From contig NZ_POSN01000002.1 in assembly GCF_002994005.1 (NCBI RefSeq), positions 189,855 through 253,854 of the forward strand: 64,000 nucleotides of DNA, given 5' to 3'. A program made the translations under genes and the position numbers. The notes beneath the pieces are model-generated. The model was not told the DNA's origin. It saw nothing but the letters and a program-made list of their open reading frames with translations, and did not search any database. Source of the DNA: Apilactobacillus quenuiae (GTDB lineage: Bacteria; Bacillota; Bacilli; Lactobacillales; Lactobacillaceae). Position 1 is the stretch's first letter. Each line of letters starts with the position of its first letter. Positions 43,837-52,689 of this stretch are shown here, one piece after another.

Positions 43837-44931
43837 TTATTTAACTAAGACTGCTTTACGCCCTTCATGATTGTACAAACTCATAAATTGACTAGTAGAA
43901 GTCCAGAATACTGGCTTATTAGTAGTTTTATAAGTAGCTCTCCATGAGGATGGATCAGCCATCTTGAAGTAACCACGTTTATAACCCACTACTACTAAGG
44001 TATGACCTGTAGCTTTTCGCATACGATAACCAGTTGCAGCAATCACTGGATTGCCGTGCTGAACTTCGTTAATAATTTTAATCTTAGAAGCACCAGTTAT
44101 ATCATATACACCATCATAAAATTTCCTACCAAATGCAGCCAAAGCTTTAGGATAAATAGTCCAATCTTGATTAGTATGGTTTACAGCATAAGGATTTCCA
44201 ACAAATCCTTTATTATGATCATATTTAGCGCGAGGCATCTTTTTCAAGAAACCATTTAATCCAATATTTTCCCCAACACCTTTAGTTGATAAGGATATCT
44301 TCAAAGCCGTTGCTTCACAACCATTAGGTGCATCAAATGGAAAATGTTGACTGGTATAAGTAAATGGAATCTCATATACATTGGTAGTAGACAAATAAGT
44401 TGCATTGATCCAACCTTGATCTTGTCCACGATAATTAATTTGATAATAAGTTCTTTCTTTAGCTCTGGCTACATTAGTTAGTTGAACCAATTGTCCCTTC
44501 AAATTCAAACTCTTTTTAACATGTGTTCCACGATTATAAGGTCCAACAAATGATTTAATTCCATTAACATTTACATTTCTGGCATTATAATTAATCGCTG
44601 AAGAATATGTAAAATTAACATGATCAACAAATTTATTTTTTTCAGCTTCTTTTTTAGCAGCTTCTTGCTTCTCAGCGGCTTCTTTTTTAGCAGCCTCTTG
44701 TTTTTCATCAGATTCCTTTTTAGCATTTGCTTGCTTTTCAGCTTCTTGTTGAGATTGTTCACCATTTTCTTGTTGCTCATTATCATTATTATTAGTTTGA
44801 CTATCATTACTGGTAGCTTGAGTAGTAGAAACACTATTAGTATCAGCATGCGCCAAAGAAGATTGATCACCTAAAACAAATGCACTGGCTAAAAACAATA
44901 CCAATGCAGATGATGACAATATTCTTTTCAT
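43837..44931 (-). CDS. secreted C39-like cysteine peptidase with SH3-like domain
   Basis: About 364 residues: signal peptide (KRILSSSALVLFLASAFVLG, cleavage near AHA-D), an acidic Gln/Asn/Glu linker and Lys/Glu/Ala repeats (residues about 65-105), an SH3/GW-like wall-binding domain (VNGIKSFVGPYNRGTHVKKS to GQDQGWINATYL), and a C39-2 papain-like domain with catalytic Cys in PNGCEATALKISL and His in ATGHTLVVVGYK. Expected at the cell surface. Substrate unknown. ATG 44931 is preferred over ATG 44946 because GGAG lies between them. Confidence 0.87.
   Translation of the reverse strand: MKRILSSSALVLFLASAFVLGDQSSLAHADTNSVSTTQATSNDSQTNNNDNEQQENGEQSQQEAEKQANAKKESDEKQEAAKKEAAEKQEAAKKEAEKNKFVDHVNFTYSSAINYNARNVNVNGIKSFVGPYNRGTHVKKSLNLKGQLVQLTNVARAKERTYYQINYRGQDQGWINATYLSTTNVYEIPFTYTSQHFPFDAPNGCEATALKISLSTKGVGENIGLNGFLKKMPRAKYDHNKGFVGNPYAVNHTNQDWTIYPKALAAFGRKFYDGVYDITGASKIKIINEVQHGNPVIAATGYRMRKATGHTLVVVGYKRGYFKMADPSSWRATYKTTNKPVFWTSTSQFMSLYNHEGRKAVLVK
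44635..44750 (-). repeat. short tandem coding repeats in the C39 protein linker
   Basis: Imperfect repeats of a unit encoding KKEAAEKQEAA lie in the linker. They also create long but meaningless open frames on the other strand. Confidence 0.75.
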
Positions 44932-45058
44932 ATAGTTCAACTCCATCCAATTATTGTATAACTATAATATAATACAAAAAACTAATAAATAATAATAATA
45001 ACCATTTATGTAAATAAATTTTAACACTCAGGTAATATTATTGTTCTAATGGCAAAAA

Positions 45059-45086
45059 AAGACACAGTAAAGTCATATTCACTGTG
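45059..45086 (-). terminator. terminator of the ABC-F gene
   Basis: Stem GACACAGT/ACTGTGTC, 12-base loop, T7 on the minus strand. Confidence 0.87.
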
Positions 45087-45099
45087 TCATAATTATTTA

Positions 45100-46725
45100 T
45101 TATTTATATAATTGTTCTACTTGTTTTTGAATGTCTGAATTATTCATAAAATCATTGTAGCTAGTATCAGCTCTTTGAATCATACCTTTATCAGATACTT
45201 CAATGACATGATCAGCAATGGTTTGAATGAATTCACGGTCATGAGAAGTAAATACAATGGAACCATCAAATGGAATTAAACTTTCATTTAACGCAGTAAT
45301 TGATTCCATATCTAAATGGTTAGTAGGATCATCCATGATTAAAACATTACCCTTTTGTAACATCATCTTGGATAACATACAACGTACTTTTTCTCCCCCT
45401 GATAATACTTTAATTTGCTTTTGAATATTATCACCAGAGAATAACATACGGCCTAAGAAACTACGTAGAAATGGATCATCACTTTCTTCTTTTGAAGCAA
45501 ATTGTCTTAACCAATCTATAATTGTTAATGAATCATCTTCGAAATCAGAATTGATATTTCTAGGCATATAAGAACGGCGAGTGGTTTGTCCCCAAACAAC
45601 TTCACCTGTATCTGGCTCTACTTTACCAGCAATAATTTGCATTAAAGTAGTAGTAGCTAAATCATTACGACTAGTAATGGCAGTCTTTTCACCAGGACGC
45701 AGTGTAAATGTAATATTATCTAAAATTTTCTTACCGTCAATAGTCTTAGAAACATTATTAACACTTAATAAATCATTACCTAGATCACGTTCTTTTTCAA
45801 ACTTGATAAATGGATATTTACGTGAAGATGGCTTGATATCATCTAAAGTAATTTTATCTAATTGTTTTTTACGTGAAGTCGCTTGCTTAGATTTAGAAGC
45901 ATTAGCTGAGAAACGAGCAATAAATTCTTTTAATTCTTTAATTTGATCTTCTTTTTTAGCATTTTCATTTTGTTGCATTTTAGTAGCTAATTGACTAGAT
46001 TTTAACCAAAAATCATAATTACCAACATATAGTTGAATTTTTTGATAATCAACATCACACATCATTGTACATACTTGATTTAAGAAATATCTATCATGAG
46101 ATACAACAATTGCAATGTTTTCATAATCAGCTAAAAAGTTTTGCAACCAGTCAATGGTATGGTTATCTAAACCATTAGTAGGTTCATCAAGCAATAAAAT
46201 ATCTGGATTTCCAAATAAAGCTTGAGCAAGTAAGACTTTAACCTTTTGACCTTCAGTTAATTCGCTCATTTTTTGATTATGCAATTCTTCAGGAATACCC
46301 ACACTTTGTAATAATTGAGATGCATCAGAATCAGCATTCCAACCATCCATTTCCGCAAATTCACCTTCTAATTCAGCGGCTTTAACCCCATCTTTATCAG
46401 AAAAATCAGGTTTGGCATACAAAGCATCTTTTTCTTTCATAATCTTATATAATTTTTCATAGCCTTGGATTACAGTGTCTAAGACTTCGTAATCTTCAAA
46501 GCCATAATGATCTTGACTCAAACTTGACAAGCGTTCATTAGGTCCAATTGAGATATTACCGCTAGTGGGTTCAATTTTACCTTCTAGCATCTTCAAAAAG
46601 GTTGACTTACCGGCACCATTGGCCCCAATAACTCCATAACAGTTACCGGGCGTGAACTTAAGATTAACATTTTCATATAATTTTTTGCCTGAGAAATGCA
46701 ATCCCATATCTGATACAGTTATCAT
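45100..46725 (-). CDS. ABC-F ATPase, YkpA/YbiT-like
   Basis: 541 residues, two ATP-binding cassettes and no membrane domain. NBD1: GANGAGKST, LTEGQKVKVLLAQ, LLLDEPTNGLD. NBD2: TSRNDLATTTLM (degenerate Walker A lacking the usual GKS/T), LSGGEKVRCMLSKMM, LIMDDPTNHLD. Linker region between. ABC-F proteins act on ribosomes as translation factors or resistance proteins; this subfamily's exact role is not settled. SD GGAGG. A terminator-like hairpin lies just 31 bases before the start. Confidence 0.9.
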   Translation of the reverse strand: MITVSDMGLHFSGKKLYENVNLKFTPGNCYGVIGANGAGKSTFLKMLEGKIEPTSGNISIGPNERLSSLSQDHYGFEDYEVLDTVIQGYEKLYKIMKEKDALYAKPDFSDKDGVKAAELEGEFAEMDGWNADSDASQLLQSVGIPEELHNQKMSELTEGQKVKVLLAQALFGNPDILLLDEPTNGLDNHTIDWLQNFLADYENIAIVVSHDRYFLNQVCTMMCDVDYQKIQLYVGNYDFWLKSSQLATKMQQNENAKKEDQIKELKEFIARFSANASKSKQATSRKKQLDKITLDDIKPSSRKYPFIKFEKERDLGNDLLSVNNVSKTIDGKKILDNITFTLRPGEKTAITSRNDLATTTLMQIIAGKVEPDTGEVVWGQTTRRSYMPRNINSDFEDDSLTIIDWLRQFASKEESDDPFLRSFLGRMLFSGDNIQKQIKVLSGGEKVRCMLSKMMLQKGNVLIMDDPTNHLDMESITALNESLIPFDGSIVFTSHDREFIQTIADHVIEVSDKGMIQRADTSYNDFMNNSDIQKQVEQLYK

Positions 46726-46755
46726 TTCATACCTCCATCTAATTAAATAATAAAA

Positions 46756-46791
46756 AACGTCCTTAGTTCTAAATATAGAATCAAGGACGTT
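46756..46791 (-). terminator. terminator or attenuator hairpin before the ABC-F gene
   Basis: AACGTCCTT/AAGGACGTT plus inner TTCTA/TAGAA, followed by T6 on the minus strand. It may end the NmrA-like gene, but only about 30 bases separate it from the ABC-F start, too little for a promoter. Confidence 0.8.
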
Positions 46792-46861
46792 AATATTTTA
46801 TTGATTCAATTTATAACTCTGATAACCTTATCACATGCTAATAAACAACACAAGTTTATTA

Positions 46862-47512
46862 TTATAGGACATCTGATATCTTCTTGTCACCAGAAGTGAT
46901 TTCATAAACTTTATTTATGGTGTCACTATCACCTAAAATTTCAACTACTGAATTAGCTACATCTGCTCTTGGAATATCCATTTTAGATTCAGCTTCACTA
47001 GTTAAAACGATTTTGCCAGTTTCAGCATTATTGGTTAATGCCGTTGGACGTAAGATTGTGTAATCTAAACCACTACTCTTCAAGTAAGCATCAGCATAAT
47101 GTTTGGCAACATAGTAACCAGGTAGTCCTGAATTAGGCCAGAAAGCACGATTATCAGCCCCAGCAGCACTAACCATTACATAACGTTTGATTTCAGAATT
47201 TTTAGCAGCAATCATTGTCTTAATGGCTCCATCTAAATCAATGCTTAAAGTCATGTCATCACCGGTAGCTCCACCTGATCCAGCAGAGAAAATAATTGCT
47301 TGTGCATCACTTTGTTTAAATGCCGTTGTCATGTCTTCAGGACTTGAGGTTAAATCAAATAAAGTTGGTTTAACATTGTCCATGTCTTTATATTCATCAA
47401 ATTGACTTTGACTTCTTACACCAGCTAAAACGGTGTAGCCTTGATTACCTAATTTTTTAACCATTTGTTTACCTACGTGCCCATGAGCACCTACAACAAA
47501 AACTTTTGTCAT
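46862..47512 (-). CDS. NAD(P)H-binding protein, atypical SDR (NmrA/YwnB-like)
   Basis: 216 residues: Rossmann start KVFVVGAHGHVGKQMVKKLG, VLAGVRSQSQFDEY, IIFSAGSGGATGDD, YVMVSAAGADNR, YYVAKHYADAYLKSSGLDYT. Belongs to the NAD(P)-binding group that includes sugar-nucleotide-epimerase relatives and redox sensors; reaction unknown. The tyrosine-lysine pair is present as Y-x-x-x-K in YYVAKHYAD. Confidence 0.85.
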   Translation of the reverse strand: MTKVFVVGAHGHVGKQMVKKLGNQGYTVLAGVRSQSQFDEYKDMDNVKPTLFDLTSSPEDMTTAFKQSDAQAIIFSAGSGGATGDDMTLSIDLDGAIKTMIAAKNSEIKRYVMVSAAGADNRAFWPNSGLPGYYVAKHYADAYLKSSGLDYTILRPTALTNNAETGKIVLTSEAESKMDIPRADVANSVVEILGDSDTINKVYEITSGDKKISDVL

Positions 47513-47594
47513 TTTGAACTTCCTTTCTTAAAGTAAGTATTAAAATAATATCAGTTTGTAAATCATATTGAAAATATTTTGCTTTACAGATTAT

Positions 47595-47626
47595 AAAAAC
47601 GTCTCCAAAGTTTTAGAGACGTTTTT
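47595..47626 (-). terminator. terminator behind the HesB-like gene
   Basis: Stem AAAAACGTCTC/GAGACGTTTTT with a 10-base loop, about 40 bases past the stop. Confidence 0.85.
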
Positions 47627-47667
47627 ATAATTTTGTTTTTTCGTTTAATTAAGTCGAGTAATTTTAT

Positions 47668-48018
47668 TTATTTAACTTTTCTTTCATCTGAAATTGGAAC
47701 ATTCTCATCAATAATTCCAGCATCACCAGATAACTGTAAAATATTCATCTTAAGATCTAATTTCAAATTTTGATCCATATATGACTTGCTGTATCCCTTA
47801 ATATAAATTGGTCCAAGATCTGAATCCATACTTTCATCAAAATCATGGTCTTCTGATTCAGGGTCAACTGCAATGAAATCAAAGGATGTATCAATTGCGC
47901 AAGAACCAGCGTCAGAGTATTTTCCAACACCGTCATCTAAACTTAAAAGAAATTTTGCGTTACCAGAAATATTATCTTGAATTTTTTTCTTTGCTGCATC
48001 TGTAATTGTTAATTTCAT
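47668..48018 (-). CDS. HesB/YneR-like protein (iron-sulfur biosynthesis fold)
   Basis: 116 residues, N-terminus MKLTITDAAKKKIQDNISG and acidic later part. It resembles the Fe-S_biosyn/HesB-like fold as seen in lactobacillar and YneR-type proteins. Only one Cys is visible (SCAID), so the three-Cys cluster site of IscA is missing; a true scaffold role is doubtful. Confidence 0.7.
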   Translation of the reverse strand: MKLTITDAAKKKIQDNISGNAKFLLSLDDGVGKYSDAGSCAIDTSFDFIAVDPESEDHDFDESMDSDLGPIYIKGYSKSYMDQNLKLDLKMNILQLSGDAGIIDENVPISDERKVK

Positions 48019-48110
48019 ATCAATACCCCCTACAATTTATATTACAAAATACATTGTACACGTTATAAATCTTGTGTCAATGTTTTGTGTACAAAATATT
48101 TTTTAAATTA

Positions 48111-49523
48111 TTAACTTTGATACCATTTATATATTCGCTTAGCAATATCTGCGTCAATATATCTAGAGATAATTTCACCAGAAGAATCTCCTCGTCTTTC
48201 AGATATTTTCAAATGTGCTAAATTATTTTTTTGCATCCAAATGCTTTCTCTTAAAGTTATCGATTGAATGCAATGCCAATTTATAAAATGTAAATGACGA
48301 TTAAAGAATCGACAGTTTTCAATCACTAAATCATCATTTTTAATAACTTTAACCCCATTATGACGATATCGATAAAATCCGTTAAATATAACTGCAAATA
48401 GTATCATTATTTCTATAAAAAAAGAAATGGTTAACCAATTATTTCCATTTAATAACAATGGTAATGGTAATAAAAGAGTCCACAAACTATTTCTAATAAA
48501 CAACCAAACCGAATAAGCACGTTGTCCTAATATTTTAGGATCTTTTGATGGTAAATTATCAAAAAATTGGTTAGCAATTGTATATAAGTTTTTAGAATTT
48601 AAAACCGGAATAACAATAGGATCTTTAGTATTAGTGCTTTCTTTTCGATCGGAGATAATTGTAATTTTAACAGTTGTTAGTTTAAATAAACTTCGAATGA
48701 TATTTTGTGAAAAGTTAATGCTTTGAATACGCTTAATATTTATTCTGAGTGTTTCTTTCTTTAGTAACCCCCGACTGAAAGTTAAGTAGCCATCCTTTTT
48801 AGTAAGTGTAAATCGATAGTATTGAATCCATATCGAGATATAACTAACAACAAAAGCAATTATTAATAAAATAAAAATCTCTAGTATAACTATTATAATT
48901 CCTTTGCTACCTAAATAATTAAAAAACGCATCCTTATACTTAGCAGAGATTGCAAATGAATACCTTTGATAAAATTCAAATAAAATAAATAATCCAAATA
49001 AGCCTCTAAAACTAGTTAAAGCAAATAAATTCATTGAATGATTAGAAATTTTATACTGTGCATCAAAGTTATTATTAACATCTGACTTTGTAATTTTATT
49101 TTCAGGTTTCGAGTTAATAGCAATGGCTTTTTTATTTTCCAATAAATCAGCTACATTTTCATTAACCGCAACTAAATCAATATTGGAATCAGAATGACTA
49201 GCATTATCAATAATTACTTCTTCTAACTTAAAAGGTTTCAAAAAGAACCATTGTTTGCGATGAATATTTTGAATTCTCTCATAAGGCATATGTAACTCTT
49301 TTTTGAAAAAAATACCGTGTTTTACCAACAATTGGTTATCTAAGATTGAATAACGGTATGTAAAATATGATGCAATCTTATATACTAATAAAAATAAAGC
49401 AAAGACAGGTGTAATCCAAACAAAATTAATCCATATACTTATGACCAATATTCCTACAACTTGAGAAATGTAATTTCTTATGCCAAATAATAAAGCTAAT
49501 GGGTTTAAAAGTTTATTTTTCAT
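48111..49523 (-). CDS. bPH2-domain membrane protein, YdbT-like
   Basis: 470 residues with paired helices near the N-terminus, middle and C-terminus, each followed by a bacterial PH-like (bPH2) domain: YRYSILDNQLLVKHGIFFKK, YRFTLTKKDGYLTFSRGLLK, RHNGVKVIKNDDLVIENC. The unit with YdbS overlaps by 11 bases. In Bacillus the pair has been implicated in resistance to cell-envelope stress; role here is inferred. Confidence 0.85.
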   Translation of the reverse strand: MKNKLLNPLALLFGIRNYISQVVGILVISIWINFVWITPVFALFLLVYKIASYFTYRYSILDNQLLVKHGIFFKKELHMPYERIQNIHRKQWFFLKPFKLEEVIIDNASHSDSNIDLVAVNENVADLLENKKAIAINSKPENKITKSDVNNNFDAQYKISNHSMNLFALTSFRGLFGLFILFEFYQRYSFAISAKYKDAFFNYLGSKGIIIVILEIFILLIIAFVVSYISIWIQYYRFTLTKKDGYLTFSRGLLKKETLRINIKRIQSINFSQNIIRSLFKLTTVKITIISDRKESTNTKDPIVIPVLNSKNLYTIANQFFDNLPSKDPKILGQRAYSVWLFIRNSLWTLLLPLPLLLNGNNWLTISFFIEIMILFAVIFNGFYRYRHNGVKVIKNDDLVIENCRFFNRHLHFINWHCIQSITLRESIWMQKNNLAHLKISERRGDSSGEIISRYIDADIAKRIYKWYQS

Positions 49524-49974
49524 TTCTGGCCTCCATTGCTAGATCCATAACCTGCTTTCTAATAAGTTGAGCTTCTTGATGCGTAACTGCTTCAATTCTA
49601 TGGTTATCGCCGGCAGTATCAATATCAACACTATTTAATTTTTGCATTCTTAATAACGGTCCTTGGTCCAAGTTAACATTTTGAACTCGGGCAATTGGAA
49701 TTGAGGATAGCTTTCTAAAGAAAAATCCTTTTTGAATTTCAACATATTCTTCTGCAATTCTATATTTATTAAACGCATATCGATATGGAATCAAAGATAA
49801 TTCACATATTAACTCAAGTATTCCAATACCTAAAACAATAAAAGAAATCCAAGTTGGCCACTTAATAAAAGCCAACAAAAACCTAGATACTACAAAAAAT
49901 AGTATCCAACAAATAAAAGTAATAATTGAAGCCTGCATCCATATTTTTTTAACATTTTCAGGTAATTTTTTCAT
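49513..49974 (-). CDS. bPH2-domain membrane protein, YdbS-like
   Basis: 153 residues: two N-terminal helices (ASIITFICWILFFVVSRFLL, WISFIVLGIGILELICELSL) then one bPH2 domain (YRIAEEYVEIQKGFFFRKLS, IARVQNVNLDQGPLLRMQKL). Partner of the downstream YdbT-like protein, overlapping by 11 bases. It starts 4 bases after the MGMT-like gene ends. Confidence 0.85.
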   Translation of the reverse strand: MKKLPENVKKIWMQASIITFICWILFFVVSRFLLAFIKWPTWISFIVLGIGILELICELSLIPYRYAFNKYRIAEEYVEIQKGFFFRKLSSIPIARVQNVNLDQGPLLRMQKLNSVDIDTAGDNHRIEAVTHQEAQLIRKQVMDLAMEARNEK

Positions 49975-49978
49975 AAAA

Positions 49979-50464
49979 CTACTCCTTTTCGATATTTAAA
50001 AGATATTTAATAAATGCAGAGTTGTTTCTAAGGCTGTTTTTATAATCAACACCTGTAATTCGATGACTTGGGATTAAAATAATTAATGGGTTAGATAAAA
50101 TTGCTTCTTCAACTTGTGATTTGCTTTCAGAAAACTGGTTGGCAAAATCAATGAAATCAATGGTTTCACCATATTTAATAGTTGTAATTGCAGACCATAC
50201 TTTCTTTTGGAACTCACTACCTGCTAAGTCCATTGGTAGGTCAAAATACTGTCGATTACCATCTAAATATTCACGAATTTGAATTTTATATTCTTCTGTT
50301 TGCTCATTGCCAAATTTAAACTCTGCTTTTAACTTTGGATAAAAGTCATATATTTTAGAAATACCACAATTAGGATTATTAACAAAATTTATACCACCAT
50401 CATTAACAGTAAATATTATTTGAATATTATTGTACTCAATTTCATCCCATAATAATTGTTTCAT
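49979..50464 (-). CDS. methylated-DNA-cysteine methyltransferase homologue lacking the active-site Cys
   Basis: 161 residues with an N-terminal alpha/beta domain and a C-terminal MGMT domain: FQKKVWSAITTIKYGETIDF is the standard FQ-x-x-VW-x-x-L-x-x-IPYGET block. But the catalytic P-C-H-R-V motif reads PSHRI (codon AGT at the Cys position), the arginine finger region reads QVEEAILSNPLI instead of RAVG-x-A, and the GGL loop is gone. It therefore cannot repair O6-alkylguanine by the normal mechanism. It may act like an alkyltransferase-like protein or be degenerate. Intact frame, in a run with ydbS-ydbT. Confidence 0.88.
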   Translation of the reverse strand: MKQLLWDEIEYNNIQIIFTVNDGGINFVNNPNCGISKIYDFYPKLKAEFKFGNEQTEEYKIQIREYLDGNRQYFDLPMDLAGSEFQKKVWSAITTIKYGETIDFIDFANQFSESKSQVEEAILSNPLIILIPSHRITGVDYKNSLRNNSAFIKYLLNIEKE

Positions 50465-50541
50465 AAACGATTTTCATTCCTATCTGTAATATACATATGA
50501 ACATATTACCATAGTATTAAATAGCAACATAATAAAATAAA

Positions 50542-50569
50542 AAGCAGATAGAAATTAATCTATCCGCTT
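50542..50569 (-). terminator. terminator of the NlpC/P60 gene
   Basis: Stem AAGCAGATAG/CTATCCGCTT with 8-base loop adjacent to the stop codon; T-rich on the minus strand. Confidence 0.82.
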
Positions 50570-50570
50570 C

Positions 50571-51047
50571 TTATTTCATAATTCTAGAATATCCAACTGC
50601 ATGCCACCAAGGAGCTTTAACATTTTCACGAACGACTCCTCTGTTTTGTGAATCAATCATTTTGCCTTTTCCAATATACATTCCAACATGATAAATGCTA
50701 CGTTTACTTCCACCAAAGAAAACTAGATCACCTGGTTTTAAATGATGTTTAGACACCTTTATGCTACTTCTATATTGAGCTTGGGCAGTTCTAGGTAAAT
50801 TTTTGCCATAGCCATGTTTATAAACATATTTAACAAATCCTGAACAATCAAAGGATTTAGGTCCAGTTGATCCATAGACATATTTCTTTCCTAATTGTTT
50901 TTTAGCTACTTTATATAATTTATTAAAATTTTCTTGCTGAGATTTTTTATTTGCAGAAACAGTTTGTGCATTAGCTAAACTAAATGTAAATAAGCCTAGT
51001 AATAATGATATAAATAATAATATTTTAAATATCGGTATAGATTTCAT
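50571..51047 (-). CDS. secreted NlpC/P60 peptidoglycan endopeptidase
   Basis: 158 residues: signal peptide (IPIFKILLFISLLLGLFTFS, cleavage near ANA-Q) and a catalytic NlpC/P60 domain with Cys in KSFDCSGFVKYVYK, His in IYHVGMYIGKGK and a third polar residue in MIDSQNRG. Cleaves stem-peptide bonds in peptidoglycan. No wall-binding domain, so it must act by diffusion or another tether. Single gene. Confidence 0.92.
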   Translation of the reverse strand: MKSIPIFKILLFISLLLGLFTFSLANAQTVSANKKSQQENFNKLYKVAKKQLGKKYVYGSTGPKSFDCSGFVKYVYKHGYGKNLPRTAQAQYRSSIKVSKHHLKPGDLVFFGGSKRSIYHVGMYIGKGKMIDSQNRGVVRENVKAPWWHAVGYSRIMK

Positions 51048-51248
51048 TTAATTACCTTCCTTATTAATAAAATTTTCATCCGTTCTTTAATTCAGTATTC
51101 AGAATTATAGGACAAAAATAATACTATTCAGCTACACGTAGGTGTCAAAATGATTAAAAATCTATTACCGAATATTACTTAATGGTCTAAAACTTCAAAA
51201 GGTCTTATAATATATATGTAAAAAAATTTTATTAATGCAGGTGATTTT

Positions 51249-52553
51249 TTGGATTTATATTCTTATCATTACTTAACCCACCCTAATACTTTTATTTATT
51301 ACATATTATTGGTAGTAGCAATTATCTTTGGTGGTTTTATAATATTCAATGGTTTTAAATATATGCGTGATCGAACTAATCTTAAATATCGAGATATGTT
51401 TATCATGTTAATTTTGCTGGCTATTTTATCAATAAGTTTAGTATTTGCTAATATATTGCAACAAAATAATTCGAACAGTCAAAATTCACAGACTGTTAAA
51501 ATGGTACAAAGAATTAGTAAAGATATGAAAGTTCCTAAATCAAAAATATATACAAGCAGTACTCAGTTGACTAATGGGATGACAATTTTAGTTAATAAAA
51601 AGTATTATGAGGCTAACTTCAATTCAACTTTTAACAGTTATAGTTTGACTAAAAGTGGTTTAATTGATAATAAAGTTAATATTCATAACGAATCACAATT
51701 CAATTTAGGACCAATTAACCAGCAATATTTCAACATATTCTTAAAATTATTGATTGGTTTTGTGATGTTAGTAATTCAGATTAATCTTTCTGGAAAAGGT
51801 AATTTAGCGCCTTCAAATGCTGTTGATCAATTACAAAATTATGTTCTTGGTGGAATTATTGGTGGTATGATCTATAGTGAAACAGTTACCACATTACAAT
51901 TCTTTATCGTATTATTAATATGGTCTTCGATCATTTTTATCAGTAGAATACTCATCCGTCAAAGTCAATTTTTCAAAAAATTGCTTGCTGGTGAACCTAA
52001 GAACATTATTAAAAATGGTTTTATAAATGTTGATACTGCATTAAGAAATGGTCTTTCTGCATCAGACTTAGCATTTAAATTAAGAACTCAAGGTGTTCAT
52101 AATTTTAAAGATGTTCAATCTGCTGTTCTAGAACAAAATGGCCAATTAACGATTAATACATTTGGTGATGAATCAATGAGTTATCCTATTATTACTGATG
52201 GTAGTGTTAATATGGATGTTCTTGAAAGAATGGGTCATAGTGAAGAATGGATTAATGATTTAGTGAAAGATAGTAATAAAGAAATTTCTCAAATTTTTCT
52301 AGGCCAATATGTTGATGATCATTTGGTAATTATTTCGTACCCTACTAAACCAAAAAGGCCTTGGTATTATGAATTAGGTGCTCAAATGTCTAATTTCAAT
52401 TCGAATCATCATCTTACTCCTGATCGAATTAAAAGGTCCAAATCAATAAAAAAATTAAAAGAATTTTCCCAAAGAAGACATCACGAATACAAAAATGATA
52501 AAGACAATCAACAAAGTGACAAGAGAAATCTCCGTCATCAAAATCGTAAATAA
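51249..52553 (+). CDS. DUF3290-DUF421 fusion membrane protein
   Basis: 434 residues in one unbroken frame. Residues about 1-145 match DUF3290 (YSYHYLTHPNTFIYYI, two helices, then an extracytoplasmic part). From about 155, INLSGKGNLAPSNAVDQLQN and YVLGGIIGGMIYSETVTTLQ begin a YetF-like DUF421 protein, continuing to its cytosolic domain (KNIIKNGFINVDTALRNGLS). These are normally two adjacent genes in lactobacilli, as I recall. The tail is Lys/Arg/His/Asn-rich. Start codon TTG, supported by AGGTGAT. Function unknown. Confidence 0.82.
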   Translation: MDLYSYHYLTHPNTFIYYILLVVAIIFGGFIIFNGFKYMRDRTNLKYRDMFIMLILLAILSISLVFANILQQNNSNSQNSQTVKMVQRISKDMKVPKSKIYTSSTQLTNGMTILVNKKYYEANFNSTFNSYSLTKSGLIDNKVNIHNESQFNLGPINQQYFNIFLKLLIGFVMLVIQINLSGKGNLAPSNAVDQLQNYVLGGIIGGMIYSETVTTLQFFIVLLIWSSIIFISRILIRQSQFFKKLLAGEPKNIIKNGFINVDTALRNGLSASDLAFKLRTQGVHNFKDVQSAVLEQNGQLTINTFGDESMSYPIITDGSVNMDVLERMGHSEEWINDLVKDSNKEISQIFLGQYVDDHLVIISYPTKPKRPWYYELGAQMSNFNSNHHLTPDRIKRSKSIKKLKEFSQRRHHEYKNDKDNQQSDKRNLRHQNRK

Positions 52554-52596
52554 TTAGTTATGAAAATACAAAAATAGGGCTGTGATATAAGCCTCT

Positions 52597-52640
52597 AAAA
52601 AATGCTCGTTGGAATTTAATTTTTCTAACGGGCATTTTTT
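52597..52640 (+). terminator. hairpin at the left IS end
   Basis: AAAAAATGCTCGTT/AACGGGCATTTTTT; probably terminates the DUF3290-DUF421 gene or belongs to the IS end. Confidence 0.65.
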
Positions 52641-52652
52641 ATATATAATAAA

Positions 52653-52680
52653 AAAACGATATCAAGACCGATATCGTTTT
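52653..52680. terminator. second hairpin inside the IS relic
   Basis: Perfect AAAACGATATC/GATATCGTTTT with 6-base loop. Confidence 0.65.
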
Positions 52681-52689
52681 AATAATTCC

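Noticed and set aside
44571-44874. Open frames of 84-99 codons overlapping the C39 peptidase gene on both strands
   Set aside because: They arise from the repetitive Lys/Glu/Ala codons of the linker, give low-complexity Leu/Lys or Phe/Leu/Ser proteins and have no SD.
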